This document shows positions 1-11,904 of a stretch of 55,976 nt of DNA, piece after piece. A program made the position numbers and the translations under genes. The stretch is from Smittium mucronatum (Eukaryota > Kickxellomycota > Harpellomycetes > Harpellales > Legeriomycetaceae), in NCBI GenBank assembly GCA_001953115.1, contig LSSL01002252.1, positions 1 to 55,976 of the forward strand, read 5' to 3'. Positions within the stretch are counted from its first letter, which is position 1; every line of letters starts with the position of its first letter. A model generated the notes under the pieces. That model was not told the DNA's origin. It made no database searches and worked only from the letters and a program-made list of their open reading frames with translations.

Positions 1-3000
1 AAAAAAAATTTAAAAACACTGTTATACATTAATTTATACTTTCTATAAGTAATAAAACTATGTCTCCTATGAATCAATCTTTTTTTTTCTTAAAATTAGA
101 ATATTTTTTGTGTTAAAATCATTAAAGATTTTGATTATTTTCCATTTTTAAATATAAATTCGTTTGAATTTTATACACAAAATTACTTGAAATTTGTTTA
201 ATTTTGCATTTTTATATATAAAAAGGGTCACTAAAAATGCAATATTCTTTTCCTAATATATCCTTGCTTTTTTTATAGCATTGAAACAGCGATAAAATTT
301 ACACTTTTTTCAGAAAATATGGTTAAATATGAAAGAAATTGGTACAATATTCCTTAAAAAAATTTCAAAATTAGAATAACCTACCATTTTATGAAATTCT
401 TAATTAATAATCCGAAAAATATAAACACGTTTTTTTGTAATGAATTTTTCAATTTAAGATTATTCTGCAGAAGTGAAAAAATTATCCAAATATCGTTTTT
501 AAATCGCTTTTTCAATATAATTACTTTTAAAAAGATTAAATTTTAAGTCTATTTGCATATTTTAAAAAACATATTATATGTCGCTAAAATTTAATATTTT
601 TAGGATAAAATAAAATAAAGCAAATAAATTTTTAAAAAATCTAATATTTAACACTATATGAGCTTTTTTCATTATTTTCCCATATAACAGCCACCTCTTA
701 TATATTAAATCAAGTTTTCATTTGCGCCTAAACTTTATAATTATAAGTTTATATTAATCAATAAGAATTTAAATCGAAATTTCATAATATATGGTATTAA
801 TTTTATTCAATATTTATAGAGTTTTAATAAACATTATTAAATTTAAAGTTTATTTCGCTTTATAATTAAATTATAATAAAAAAAATCCAGTATATTAATT
901 ACTTTAAATTCTATTTCGGTTAAAATATGCTTTTTTACTATTTTTAAAAAATTGGAAAAAAAATGCAAATATCACAAGTTAATTTAAAGCTCCCACTTGC
1001 TAAATTTTGGTATAATTTATTTTTTATCAATTAATTTTCTAGTTAAAATTCGATGAATAACAATTTTTAAAATCTTATATGGTAAAAAATAAAACTATAT
1101 TTTAGATAAAAAATAATTATTTTTTATTTTATATTCGCGTAAAAATTTTGAAGCTAAAAAAAAACTTAGAGATTTTTATCTGTTCCAATGATTTTATTTT
1201 CTTATATTTTGTTTTTAAAATCTCAAAACCAGATAAAAATTATTTTAATTTAGTCATTAAAAAAAATTAAAATGAAAATTATACAATTCTCGTATTTTAT
1301 TACTATTTTTTTCCCTCCCTAATGAATATAAAATTACTACTCAAGCCATGATATTTGATTGTTTTTAATTAAAACAATTGGTTTTTTTATTAGAATATTT
1401 TTCATGAAAGTAAAATTTATTTAGAAAAAAACTCTTTAGTTTATAAATGTTCTGGTAATAAACTCTGTTTTAAAAATTCTAAAACAAATATGCATTAATC
1501 TATTACGATGATATTATTGGTTTTTAAAATGAAGTTATTTTTTCTTTATGAATACTTTATGTGAAGTTTAGATAATTTTCGTTCATTAAATAACTAATAC
1601 TATCCCAAAAAAAATTCATTATTATTAATTCTATAAATCTAAAGCCTATGAATTATTATAAAATAAAATGAATATAAATTCTTCAATTTATAAATTATCA
1701 TAATATATACCTAAAAAGTTAAAAATAATATTTATTTAAATAAAGAATATTTTATTTATATTTATGAAACCATAATAAATATTGTGCTATTAAAAAAAAA
1801 CTAAAAGTATTTTTCTCAAAATTTTCTGTAATTATAGGTTTTAACTTTGGGTTTGGGTACATATAAACTAGATTTATTAAATGTGTTAATTATCTCTTAT
1901 AAATTTAACAGTTTTTATTTTTTTTTATGAATTTCAAAAAATCATCTAATTTCCACGAATAAATTTTTTTATATAATGTCCCAAAACAACATCAGTTTAT
2001 ATTCTCTATGGATATTTTGAATTATATATATATATCATATTATACATTACAAGAATGATTTTAATTATAACATAGAGCTATAAGTATTCAATCTTTATAT
2101 TTTTAAAATATCAAAATGATTTAAAATAATAAAAAGTAATTGTTGCTACCCCATTCACCCAGAATAACAACATATTCGTACACAAAATACAGAAAAAACT
2201 ATTAATAGTTTTGAAAAATTAGTTATAATTTAAGGTTCTATTGAAGTAAAAATTCTATACACTTCTAATAATAAATCTCATAATAAATAATCTATTGTTT
2301 TTTTTAGCAAATAATTGAAGTTTTGATTGTAAATTCTTTACTAAAACTATAAATTAATAATTTCCGAAAAAAAAAAACATCTTAATAGGTTCTCTAATAT
2401 TAAATTTTAATAGAAAAAATATTTAAATTTGCTTGAAATTAATTAATAATGTGTTTTTTTCGTGGTTTAGTCCGATAACATATTTAAAAATTCAAGAAAT
2501 AAATTATTAGAAAAAATGGGCCGATAACTCAAATCCAAATTAAATTAAAAAAATTAATTCCTTTTTAATACTAGTCATAATCGCTAAACTAATTCCATTT
2601 TTTCTTTCAAAATTAAAAACTTATTTTATCGAATATAGAAGTAAATTAAGTATAACTGAATACAGAATATATTGAAAATTTAACTTTTTTTGTTATTTTT
2701 TTAAATTTTTATGTGCGATAGTTGCCAAGCCTCTTTAATTTGATATTTTCCGTGAATAAATTAGAATATAATTCTATTAAACTCAGTTATATTGTGTTAA
2801 GTAACTGTTACTTCATTTTAAATTAATAAAATATTTTTTATTGTTTAACTAATTTGGTTTTATCTTTATATACGATTTATATTGTTCTCTATGCGATAAA
2901 TCGATTTTAAAGAATCATATAACAGATAAATTTACATTTTTAAAAAAAAATTGAGACATTTTCCCATTAAATATAAACTTTTTTATAAAATAAATAAATT

Positions 3001-3520
3001 TTTATTATTAAAAAGTAAATTTAGACACTTTGTAAAATAATGGATCCCTGATACATAAACTCAAAAAAAATTAAAAATAATAGTTAAGAATATAAATCAA
3101 AAGATTTCTTTTTGTTAAATCGAAATATTTTCCCTAAAAAAAAAATCATATCGAAAATCTATAGAATTAATGTTAAAAAAATGCCATTAAAAACACATCA
3201 AGTAAAAATTTATATTTAAGTGCTATCTTGCAGGTTTGATAAAAGGTGAGTAAAAAAAATTTTAAATAAAATGGAACAGCTAAAACAATATATTAATAAA
3301 AAATGTTTGAAGAATAGAAAAAAAAATTTCTTGCAGAAATTTAAAATAATCCTCAATTCATAAGCCTTTTTACTGAAAATATGATTCTTTTAATCAAAAT
3401 ATTAATTTTTATAGTAGTAATTTATTATTGGCTTTCATCAATATGAATTTAGTTAATCACCAAAAAAAAAAAAAAAATTTAAACTCCTAATAAAAAAATG
3501 GCTTTTTGTTGATATAATTT

Positions 3521-3575
3521 CCTTGAACCAATTCCCAGTGTGTACGGAGCCTCTAGAGCGACAGATAGTAGTGGG
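3521..3575 (+). repeat. Short dispersed repeat, copy 1
   Basis: About 55 bp beginning CCTTGAACCAATTCCCAGTG align, by eye at roughly three quarters identity, with 17586-17641. The patch stands out from the A/T background and has no open frame beyond the block. In one frame both copies encode a similar peptide (LNQ-Y/F-PV-G/C-TE). It is therefore either a fragment of a decayed mobile element or a gene fragment. Its family is unknown. Confidence 0.6.
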
Positions 3576-4147
3576 ATGAATACATATTTTTTCCTTTTAT
3601 TGTATTTTTTCTAGTATTAAAAATTATAAATAAATTCCCATTAATAAAAAAAAAAAAGATATTATAATTTCTCAAAAAAAACTCCAAAACCAACTTTATT
3701 TTGTTATAAAAAAATTAAATTATATGTTCAATCCATATTTTTTTCATACTATATAAAATAATTTTAGTATAATACAACTATTTTTCTTGGAAAAAACAAA
3801 AAAATTACAAAGTTATTATTATTAAGTAATTTTTTTTTTCTATTTAGCATTCAAAGATATTTTTTTGTATAATAAGTAAAAATGATGATTTTACCGATAA
3901 ATATTTGTAATAAAAAGTTAAAAAAAATAAGGATCTCGAAAAAAATTATTTCATTAAGAATTTACTAAATTAAAAAAAAAAGTACAAATATATTCATTTA
4001 AATACTAATAAACTTTTGGAAACCCCAGAAGATAAAAAATACCCATTCAAAAATATAATATTAATGAATTTAAATAATTTGTGTGTATAAATATGTTTAC
4101 ATGTAACTGTTTCATCAAAAATATACTATACTATTTTTAAGAATTCA

Positions 4148-4167
4148 ATATATATATATATATATAT
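4148..4167. repeat. (AT)n microsatellite
   Basis: About ten uninterrupted AT dinucleotides within AT-rich intergenic sequence. Simple repeat with no inferred function. Confidence 0.9.
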
Positions 4168-7100
4168 TAACATGATATGTATCAATTTTCTGAAATTTTT
4201 AATAAAAAATAAGTAAAATGGAATATTTTAGAAAATGTGATATCCATTTTATCAGAATACCAATATTCTATTTATAAAAAAAATATTAGAAGCATTCTAC
4301 TAGTTATACATATTTTTTTGCTTTTTGTGTATGAAATTATTATTATTATTATTTATTGTTAAATATAAAAACTCCTAACATTATTGTTTAAAAATATATA
4401 AATAATTACTAAATTTAATTTTAGATGGAGGGGGTGAGTTTTCTGATTTTTTTCTTTTGAAAATAATTACCAGATTAGTTTTATTTACAGTTTCCTGTAT
4501 TTTTTTTGTATTTTTTTACTTTATATGCATCAAATTTAAGTTAATATTCAGTTTTTTATTATACGATTTCGTTAATTTTCTTTGTTTTATAGAAAAAGTC
4601 AAATATTACCCAGAAATATGGACTATTGTTAAATATCATTTGAAAATGTGATTTTTTTAGTTAATCAAAAAATATTGAGATTCCAATAAAAAAATTTCCA
4701 ACTGGTTATCAAGAAGTTAATTAATTATATCTATTTTTCAAAAAAAAATTCAAATGGACTTTTTTCAGTATCTAAAATTTTTTTAAACAAATAAATAGTT
4801 TTTAATATATACAGTAAATTTTGTAATTTTAATTTTATGATGATGATGAAAAATTAAAATGAAAAACGAATTATGGATAATTTTAGCTGTTGCGATGTGT
4901 TTAAAACTAATATTATTCGTTTTTATATTATTAAATATAGTATCAAGGTCGAATTATCCCTCAAGGTTAATGAATATTAAATGAAATAAAATTTATCTAA
5001 TGAGGCGAAACTTCAATTTTTTTTTTGAATTTCACTCAAGGCTCATTAAAATTAAAAATAACTAATTAATAACTGTATTATATTTAATAATTAGCAAAGT
5101 TTTTAATTTTAAAAAAAGTTTATAAATGCTTTATTGAATATAATAAAGTAATTTAACATTAAAATTACATTTAAATATAATAATTTATTTCAAAAAAATT
5201 ATATTTATAAAAAATCAATAGTAGAAAAAATTGATTATCCCTTAGAAAAAGTATTTTTTTAAAAAAAGGAGGCGATGATATGGGAAAATAATATAATGTG
5301 AGCTAAAAAAAAGTTCCTATTTATGTCATTTTTTTAAAAAATAAAATAATATATGTAGACTTTCTATTTTATTATCATTGAAGTTGCGTCGCTTAATCTA
5401 TTTGAGACTAGAAATTTTTTTTTTATCTTTTTCAATGACATAAATAAAAATTTATTACCGAAAATTTAAATCAGAAATATCTTATTTTACCAAAATAAAT
5501 AATAATTTCTCAGTAAAAGTGGTATTAAAATGATTTAAAATTAGATATTAAAACTCTGGTATATATAAAAATGATTTTATAAAAAAAAATAAATCAAGTA
5601 ATATGTGTATCTTCTTTTTAAAATATTTAAATTGAAGATTATTTAATCTAATTATCTGAAAAGAATCATTTATTAAATGTTGATTCTAAATAATTTTTTG
5701 GAAAAAAATTATGCATATTTCACAACTTGAAAAGAACTTTAAATTTTCTAACGTAAAAAAAAAATTAATAATTAAAATAAACTTAAAAGAACAAAAATGA
5801 TAATAATAAACTCTCAAACCTTTTTATTTTTAATCGGTAATAACCATAATAAGTAATTTTCAAATTTACCATTTATACAATCTCGAAAACCATGAGGATC
5901 CATTAATGATATGAGGAATTAACATTAAAATTTCTGTTTTTTATTTTTGGTTTAAAAAATAATTCTGAAAATTTGAAATATAAATTATTTTAAATAAATT
6001 CAAAAGAGATTTTATCGTTTACTACAATTAAATATTTAATTAATTTTAAAATAAATAAAATCTATAGATTTTAAATTTCCATTTTAAATTACCGTAAAAT
6101 ATTTTTATTATTCCTACTAATAAAATAGCCAAATTTGTCAAAGTAGTGTATTTTTTTTTCCGTTAAAATAATTTTCAATTTAAATGTATTTTCAGAACTA
6201 TATATATGGGAGATTATTTTTAACACCAAATTTTTTTTTACTGATTGAACCAATATTAAAATTTTGATTTATTTAATCTTTGAACCGATAAAAATAGAAA
6301 AAAATCTGGAAATAACAATGTTTCTACATTTTTCCAGTAAAAAGTTTCTTTTGCTTATTTAATTATCCAATATTTTTAAATTTTGAATGATGTGTTTATT
6401 TCTAAATTAGTAAAGTAGGAAATTTTTAATAGATAATTTTCCGTTCTCAAAAAGAATCTTCTACATATACCTTTTAATTGATAATTTATAGACGATAATA
6501 ATATTATCAGAGCTCAGAAAAAAAATTGCATTTATAATTGTATCAAGTCTTTTTAATTTTTTTTTAAAGAATTATTATCATGCTTTGATTTTTAAAAATA
6601 TGGTCTTACATAAACAATAGTGTAAATATTATAGCCAAACAAATAAAATTTGTTGAAGTTAAACAGGTGTTTTTTTATTTTCTAGTATCTATTTTTCTCT
6701 TTTCTTTTTGAAAAATATGTTATAAAAACGAAAAATTGATATTAAAGAACAATCCACCTTTTGATTTTCTTAAATTTTTTTATTCATATCAATAAATTAT
6801 AAACTTTTAATATTTAGATAATTATTTTTCATAAAATCTTAAATAAACAGACTGTATTTGTAACTATAAGTGGAAAATCTATTAGTAAATTTAAACACCT
6901 TAAGATTATAAGATATTATCTATCTAAACAAATTGAGACAAGAAACTAGAATATAAAAGTATCCAAAATTTGAAATTAAAAAAAGGAGCACTTGAGTGAA
7001 AAAACTGTCTATTCTATTTTGAATATATAATAAATTATCATACATAATGGTATCAGATAAAAAAAATCTGGGTATTATTTTCTTTTCCTCTAAGCACCTA

Positions 7101-7200
7101 AACTTGATAAAGTTTAAATTATTAAATTTCCCATTACAAAAAATTGGTTTGAAAAAAATATATACCATAATATCCACTAAATTTGAAAAAAGGTAATTCA

Positions 7201-10200
7201 TATTTTTATATTGATTGAGAAATCACTGATCCCAATAAACAGAAAAAAATGGAATTGATTGCAACATATCGGGTTTTCAACAGAATATCTTGATATACTC
7301 ACATGACGATGGTTTCTGGAGTCTTTCATCCCGTTTCAGGGGAGCCGGGATGCATCTACCCTGATTTTTAACATGTTATTTTTTTCACTCGTTCGTAAAC
7401 TCATCAGTGTTTGATTTCATTGATATTTGGGCTGATGTGACTGTATTTGGCCACACAGATCCAATTAGATTTATTTGATGCCATATTTGACATATCTTAT
7501 CAAAGTTATTTTTTCTACCCCCTCATAAAATTTAGCCAGCAGATGTACGAATAAATTTATTAGAAAAAGTTGATTAGCCCTCCTGAAATTTAATACTTTT
7601 TCGCGTTTTATTTTTACTAATTTATTATTAAACTATACCAAACATTTTTTTTCATAGTCTGGAAGAAAAATATAAAGTCTGGTCACAAAAGAAAAACTCG
7701 CATTTTCTTAAATTTTGACAAAAAAAAAGCGAATAGAATTTATCTATTTATGTCGGCGCTCATTATAGATTTATTTTTTATTTCAGTATTATTGGATAAA
7801 AAAGAAATATAAAAATACTATTAACAAATGAGATCAATCTCATCTATACACTATCGATGGTTCTGCAAACTATATATAGGATACTCAGTTTTTATCTGCG
7901 TTATCTTTAAATATAACTCAATGAAAAGGTAACTTTTCTTTATCGAAAAAATTGAGAAATTGATTTCAGCTCGTGATTATAAACTTTATTAATTAGGATA
8001 TCGAAATTTTGCAATTAGGTAAAAATAAACCTTATAATAATACGGAAAAGCCAATAGAAACGAAAATTTTGTAGCAAATATACTTTTCGAGTCATTTTTA
8101 TTGTAATTATAATATGTTAATGGTTATTGGTTACTGGTATTGCGGTATTAAAATATGCTAGGCCATTTGCACCTGATCCCCTAACATACAATAAAGTTTA
8201 TACTTGATATTGTCACCCATTGATAGTTATTCCACTTGTTAGTTTAAAATTTAGTTTTAGCGATTGAGCTTAACCATATCTAATATAAATGTAGTTATAT
8301 TGTATTTATCTATTTTTTCCATTTAATAACGTGACTTTGAAACACCGTGAATTCTTATTTTATTTTATTAAATCTAAGTTTTATTCTTTATTATAGTCAT
8401 ATTAATATTTAATTTTTGTGAAACATAATTATGCGAGTACATGATCTTTTCTCGTAATGAATTGAATCGATAAGTATTGATATCTAGTACCATATTTAGC
8501 AAATTATCACTGTTGTTGTTTAGTGGGGCGAACTAGTAAGCCACAAATGACTCCACTTGGTGGTTATCACGCCGACTAGCAACTCAAAAGCCGAACAATC
8601 CAAATAATCATATTTGAACTCTTTTTTCGCCTATACAAATTTCGAGTAACCCAAAAATGCATTATTTCGTGTAACTATTTTCACACCTTGTGCCCAAAAA
8701 AATCCATTTGATCTAACATGTAATATGCGTTGGTACACAAGATTAGTCCAGCTATATGCACACATCTAAATTAAATGTTAATCTCAACAAAAACTAAATG
8801 TCATATTTGTATCATTATTACAATGGTTTACAGTCACTTTTTCTATTTGCTAGGTCACAAATTTTTTATATAATTATTGACTACTCATTTTCTGATAAAA
8901 ATATTCACAGTAAACATTGCTCTATAAATTGAAAAATATTGATACGGTATTTGGGAGATTAGTTTTGAGAACAGGCATTTTTTTTGCAAATACCATTGGT
9001 TAATTTGAATAATAATAAATCTACCAATTATGGTACAAAAAAAACCTGTATACAAAATAAATTTCCATAAACTACATCAGAAATATTGTTGCATTATGTT
9101 ATTATATTTTAGATTATCGAATAGGTTTATACATTTACTTTTGCAAGTATTTCCAAATAGAGAATTCAATTCTACGAAAAGCTTATTACAGTTAGGGAAG
9201 ACGGCAAAGTTGCCAAGAAAAGTGTCTGCACTAGGTAAAAAAATTTGCGATTTTTAAAAATTCAAGTGGGTGGTCATGATTTGTTCGCTTAAAAAAATAA
9301 CCAATTTTTCTTATTGTAACAATTTATTTACATATTTTTATTATTCCAAATAGTGTGAATACTTCGTCAGTGATACATTCCATACACTAGTATCTATTCA
9401 AGTCTATCCAATAATCTAGATAAAAACTTTACTTTAAAAATTATCTCTTATTAAGCACTAGTTAAAATTTGATTCAATGAATTTCATTACAAAATTATAA
9501 AAAAAACATCTATAATCAAAAAAAAATACGTCTCATTTCAAGAAAATTTCATCTTTTCGGAGCCAATAGTAAATCGGCGGGGTAATTTTTTTAGAAACTA
9601 AAATGACTTACAGAATTATACTGGTTTGACCTTTCTATGACCCAAATATGAGCCCAGTTCATATTTACGAAATTTAACATTTACTAACTGATGATGGTAA
9701 TAGTTAAAGCAGTTATATAATTGGTTTTCGATAAAAAGTTTTTTTTTGACCGAAGAAATAAGTACATTTCTGGATCACAAGTCCTGAAAGGATTAGTATA
9801 TTATGTTAAAAAAGATAAATTAAAATGGAAATTCAATAATTGGGAAGACAGTTGCTAGTAGTAGTTCTATATCGATTCCGCTCAAAAAAAAGGTGCTAGT
9901 TGCATTTTTGGACCCTGAAAGGGCTAAAGTCACAGATCTAGTTATTGTAGCAACAGAATATCCAATAAAGCTGTTATAAAATTTAACTTTTTTAGGGCTA
10001 ATGGACCAAAAATTGCCCAATACTCCTTTCCAAAAAAGAATATTTTTAAAAATTTTTAATTGATTATTATACAAATCACCAAATGGGAAATATTGGAACT
10101 CGTAAATCGGGGCTCAGTGATTTCTGGAAAATGAAGGGTAGGTGTTAATTAAATTAGTTTTAGCCCAACAGAGCTGATGAATCAAAATTGCAATCCATTT

Positions 10201-10380
10201 TACATCTAATAGGAGCTTTATTTTCACACATACTTACAATGTGAATGACCTTTCTAACATCCAATATAAAATGTACAATTGTACACGGAGGACCAACTTC
10301 AATGTTACACCAATTATTTGCAAATGAAATTGCAACAGAGTATCCCTGTAAATAATAAATCCTATTTCTTATTTCTTTAT
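7201..10380. other. Intergenic, moderately AT-rich, no clear gene
   Basis: Base composition is more balanced than in the first 7 kb, with patches such as 7290-7365 and 8520-8610 that contain clear G/C content. No open frame here has a recognisable domain, and no tRNA-like T-arm was seen. The more balanced patches may be old mobile-element debris, but I could not match them to anything else in the window. Confidence 0.55.
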
Positions 10381-10384
10381 TTAA

Positions 10385-10548
10385 CCCTTTCCGGGCCCAA
10401 ATTTGCCCACCATTCCTATTTGTGAATATATAATATTTCAATTGGCTAGATTTATTTATTTATCCAATAATGTACAAATTTTATTATTTCAATGTTAACA
10501 TTGAATGGAAAGTGACAGCCATTTTTTATATCATCGGCCCATAAAGGG
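10385..10548. mobile_element. piggyBac-type MITE (164 bp) with TTAA duplication
   Basis: The element is flanked on both sides by TTAA (10381-10384 and 10549-10552), the classical piggyBac target duplication. Its left end begins CCCTTTCCGGGCCC and its right end, read in reverse complement, begins CCCTTTATGGGCC. This gives a terminal inverted repeat matching at CCCTTT, then two mismatches, then GGGCC. There is no coding capacity in 164 bp, so it would be a non-autonomous element mobilised in trans. The TTAA plus CCC-initial terminus is diagnostic of the piggyBac superfamily. The call rests on these ends alone, because no transposase is present in the window. Confidence 0.75.
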
Positions 10549-10730
10549 TTAAGCGCAAAATTACTTGTAAATTTTTTAAGATAAAATAGTTTTCTGTGAA
10601 TAAAAGTTGAAGAAAACAGGATTTACAAACTTTAAAGGTATCTAGTATCTTTTTTTCCCCTATTTTTTCATGAACTATTTGGTTTTTGATTTATTAGTAG
10701 CTTAAACAACCATTTCGATTAATTGATTTT

Positions 10731-10937
10731 TTATTCGGGGTTAGTTTTCTTTAAATTTAAGTTTCTGTCCATTAATTTTAGCTCCGATGCACTTAAAGCA
10801 CGTTGGTCTATTAAAAATCTGGTGTTTGATGAGATAAGTTCTTTTCCAATATCTAATTCAAAAGAAAAACTATCATTTGACTCTTTATCCATCCGTAGAA
10901 TTAATCTTGAATTAATTTCCAATGTTTGAGCTAGCAT
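10731..10937 (-). CDS. Possible small hypothetical protein (68 aa) or first exon
   Basis: An ATG-initiated frame on the minus strand, divergent from AROM, encodes a 68-residue peptide of balanced composition (starts MLAQTLEINSR, ends in Lys/Asn-rich sequence). Codon and residue use looks more protein-like than the surrounding AT-rich frames. I recognise no family. The opposite strand is also open across nearly the same interval, so one of the two is a shadow and both may be. A following exon was not found, and the piggyBac-type MITE lies about 180 bp downstream. Treat this as a weak prediction. Confidence 0.2.
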   Translation of the reverse strand: MLAQTLEINSRLILRMDKESNDSFSFELDIGKELISSNTRFLIDQRALSASELKLMDRNLNLKKTNPE

Positions 10938-11904
10938 TTATTTTACGATATATTTACATTCCTTAAGTTTCACAGCTTATTATATAAGTGGGTTTCCTTA
11001 ACTTCATCAAATCGGAATAACACTACATTTGGTTGTTATAAGTTTAAAAGAAAAATATATTTAATAACTCTGAAAAGATTCTATTGGCTTAAATTATTAA
11101 ATTTTATTTAACCATATAAAGTCTATCGGTCAATATTTACTGATTATATTTAAACCGCCGGAAATTGGTGTGCCGAACTGGTATATAATCATAAAAAATA
11201 GTGACATATTAAATTAACCTTAAAGTTCCATAAAAAAAAAGCAAAGCACCTTCTTGAGTCATTTTGACACGCACTCAAAAATAAAAAATTTGTAGATGGT
11301 TATTGGTGGTAGTAATTTGTTTTGATATTCAGATGAGTCAAAAAGATTCATTCGGGAACTTGGGATAAGTTTCTGTTCGAATGGTAATATCTGGGGACAC
11401 AAACAATTGATTTAAAATAGCCTCGTATGTTATTCAGTCATTATTAAATCCAATAAAAATTCAATTTTGCATAATTATGACAATTTTATTTGCCTTTATT
11501 TAACCCTTCAGAGACGGTGGCACAAAAATGACACTCGAATTTTGATCAATAAATTTATTTGAATATATTTCATACTACTAATTGGGCTATAGTAATACAC
11601 ACTCAAATAAAAAGTGCTGAATTGATAAATAAGAGCCCAATATAATTCTGGGTCCGATAGTTTAAACAATTGGAAAAATGATGCTAATTAGATTAATGGA
11701 TTTCCTATCCCGGCCAATAGTGTTTTCAAAAGTATTTTTCCTGATCCGATCTATGTCGAATAATTAATTGTGCAAACATTTGTCGTTTGTTTGGCATTGT
11801 ACTTAAGCTTCAAGTTAGTCACTGATATCCGGCGTTCCCCATAAGATTCGATTTTAGTTGAAATTAAGTTCATTTTTTTATTAGATACTTTCAAGCTATT
11901 TACG

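Larger units (their letters stand above)
1..7200. other. AT-rich gene-empty stretch
   Basis: This stretch is dominated by A/T homopolymer runs, with stops in all frames. The longest open frames (for example 4457-4651 and 6920-7201) are low-complexity Phe/Ile/Lys/Asn strings with no recognisable motif. The only distinctive sequence is a short GC-richer patch at 3521-3575, which is related to 17586-17641. No gene, tRNA or rRNA was recognised. Confidence 0.7.

Noticed and set aside
9030..9257. 75-codon plus-strand frame ending in a basic LGKTAKLPRKVSALGKK segment
   Set aside because: The basic tail recalls small ribosomal proteins, but the first half is low-complexity and no family signature could be matched. 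Too weak to call.
10160..10441. 93-codon minus-strand frame with a balanced-looking peptide
   Set aside because: It begins inside the left end of the MITE at 10385 and has no recognisable domain, so it is more likely a chance frame crossing a mobile-element boundary.
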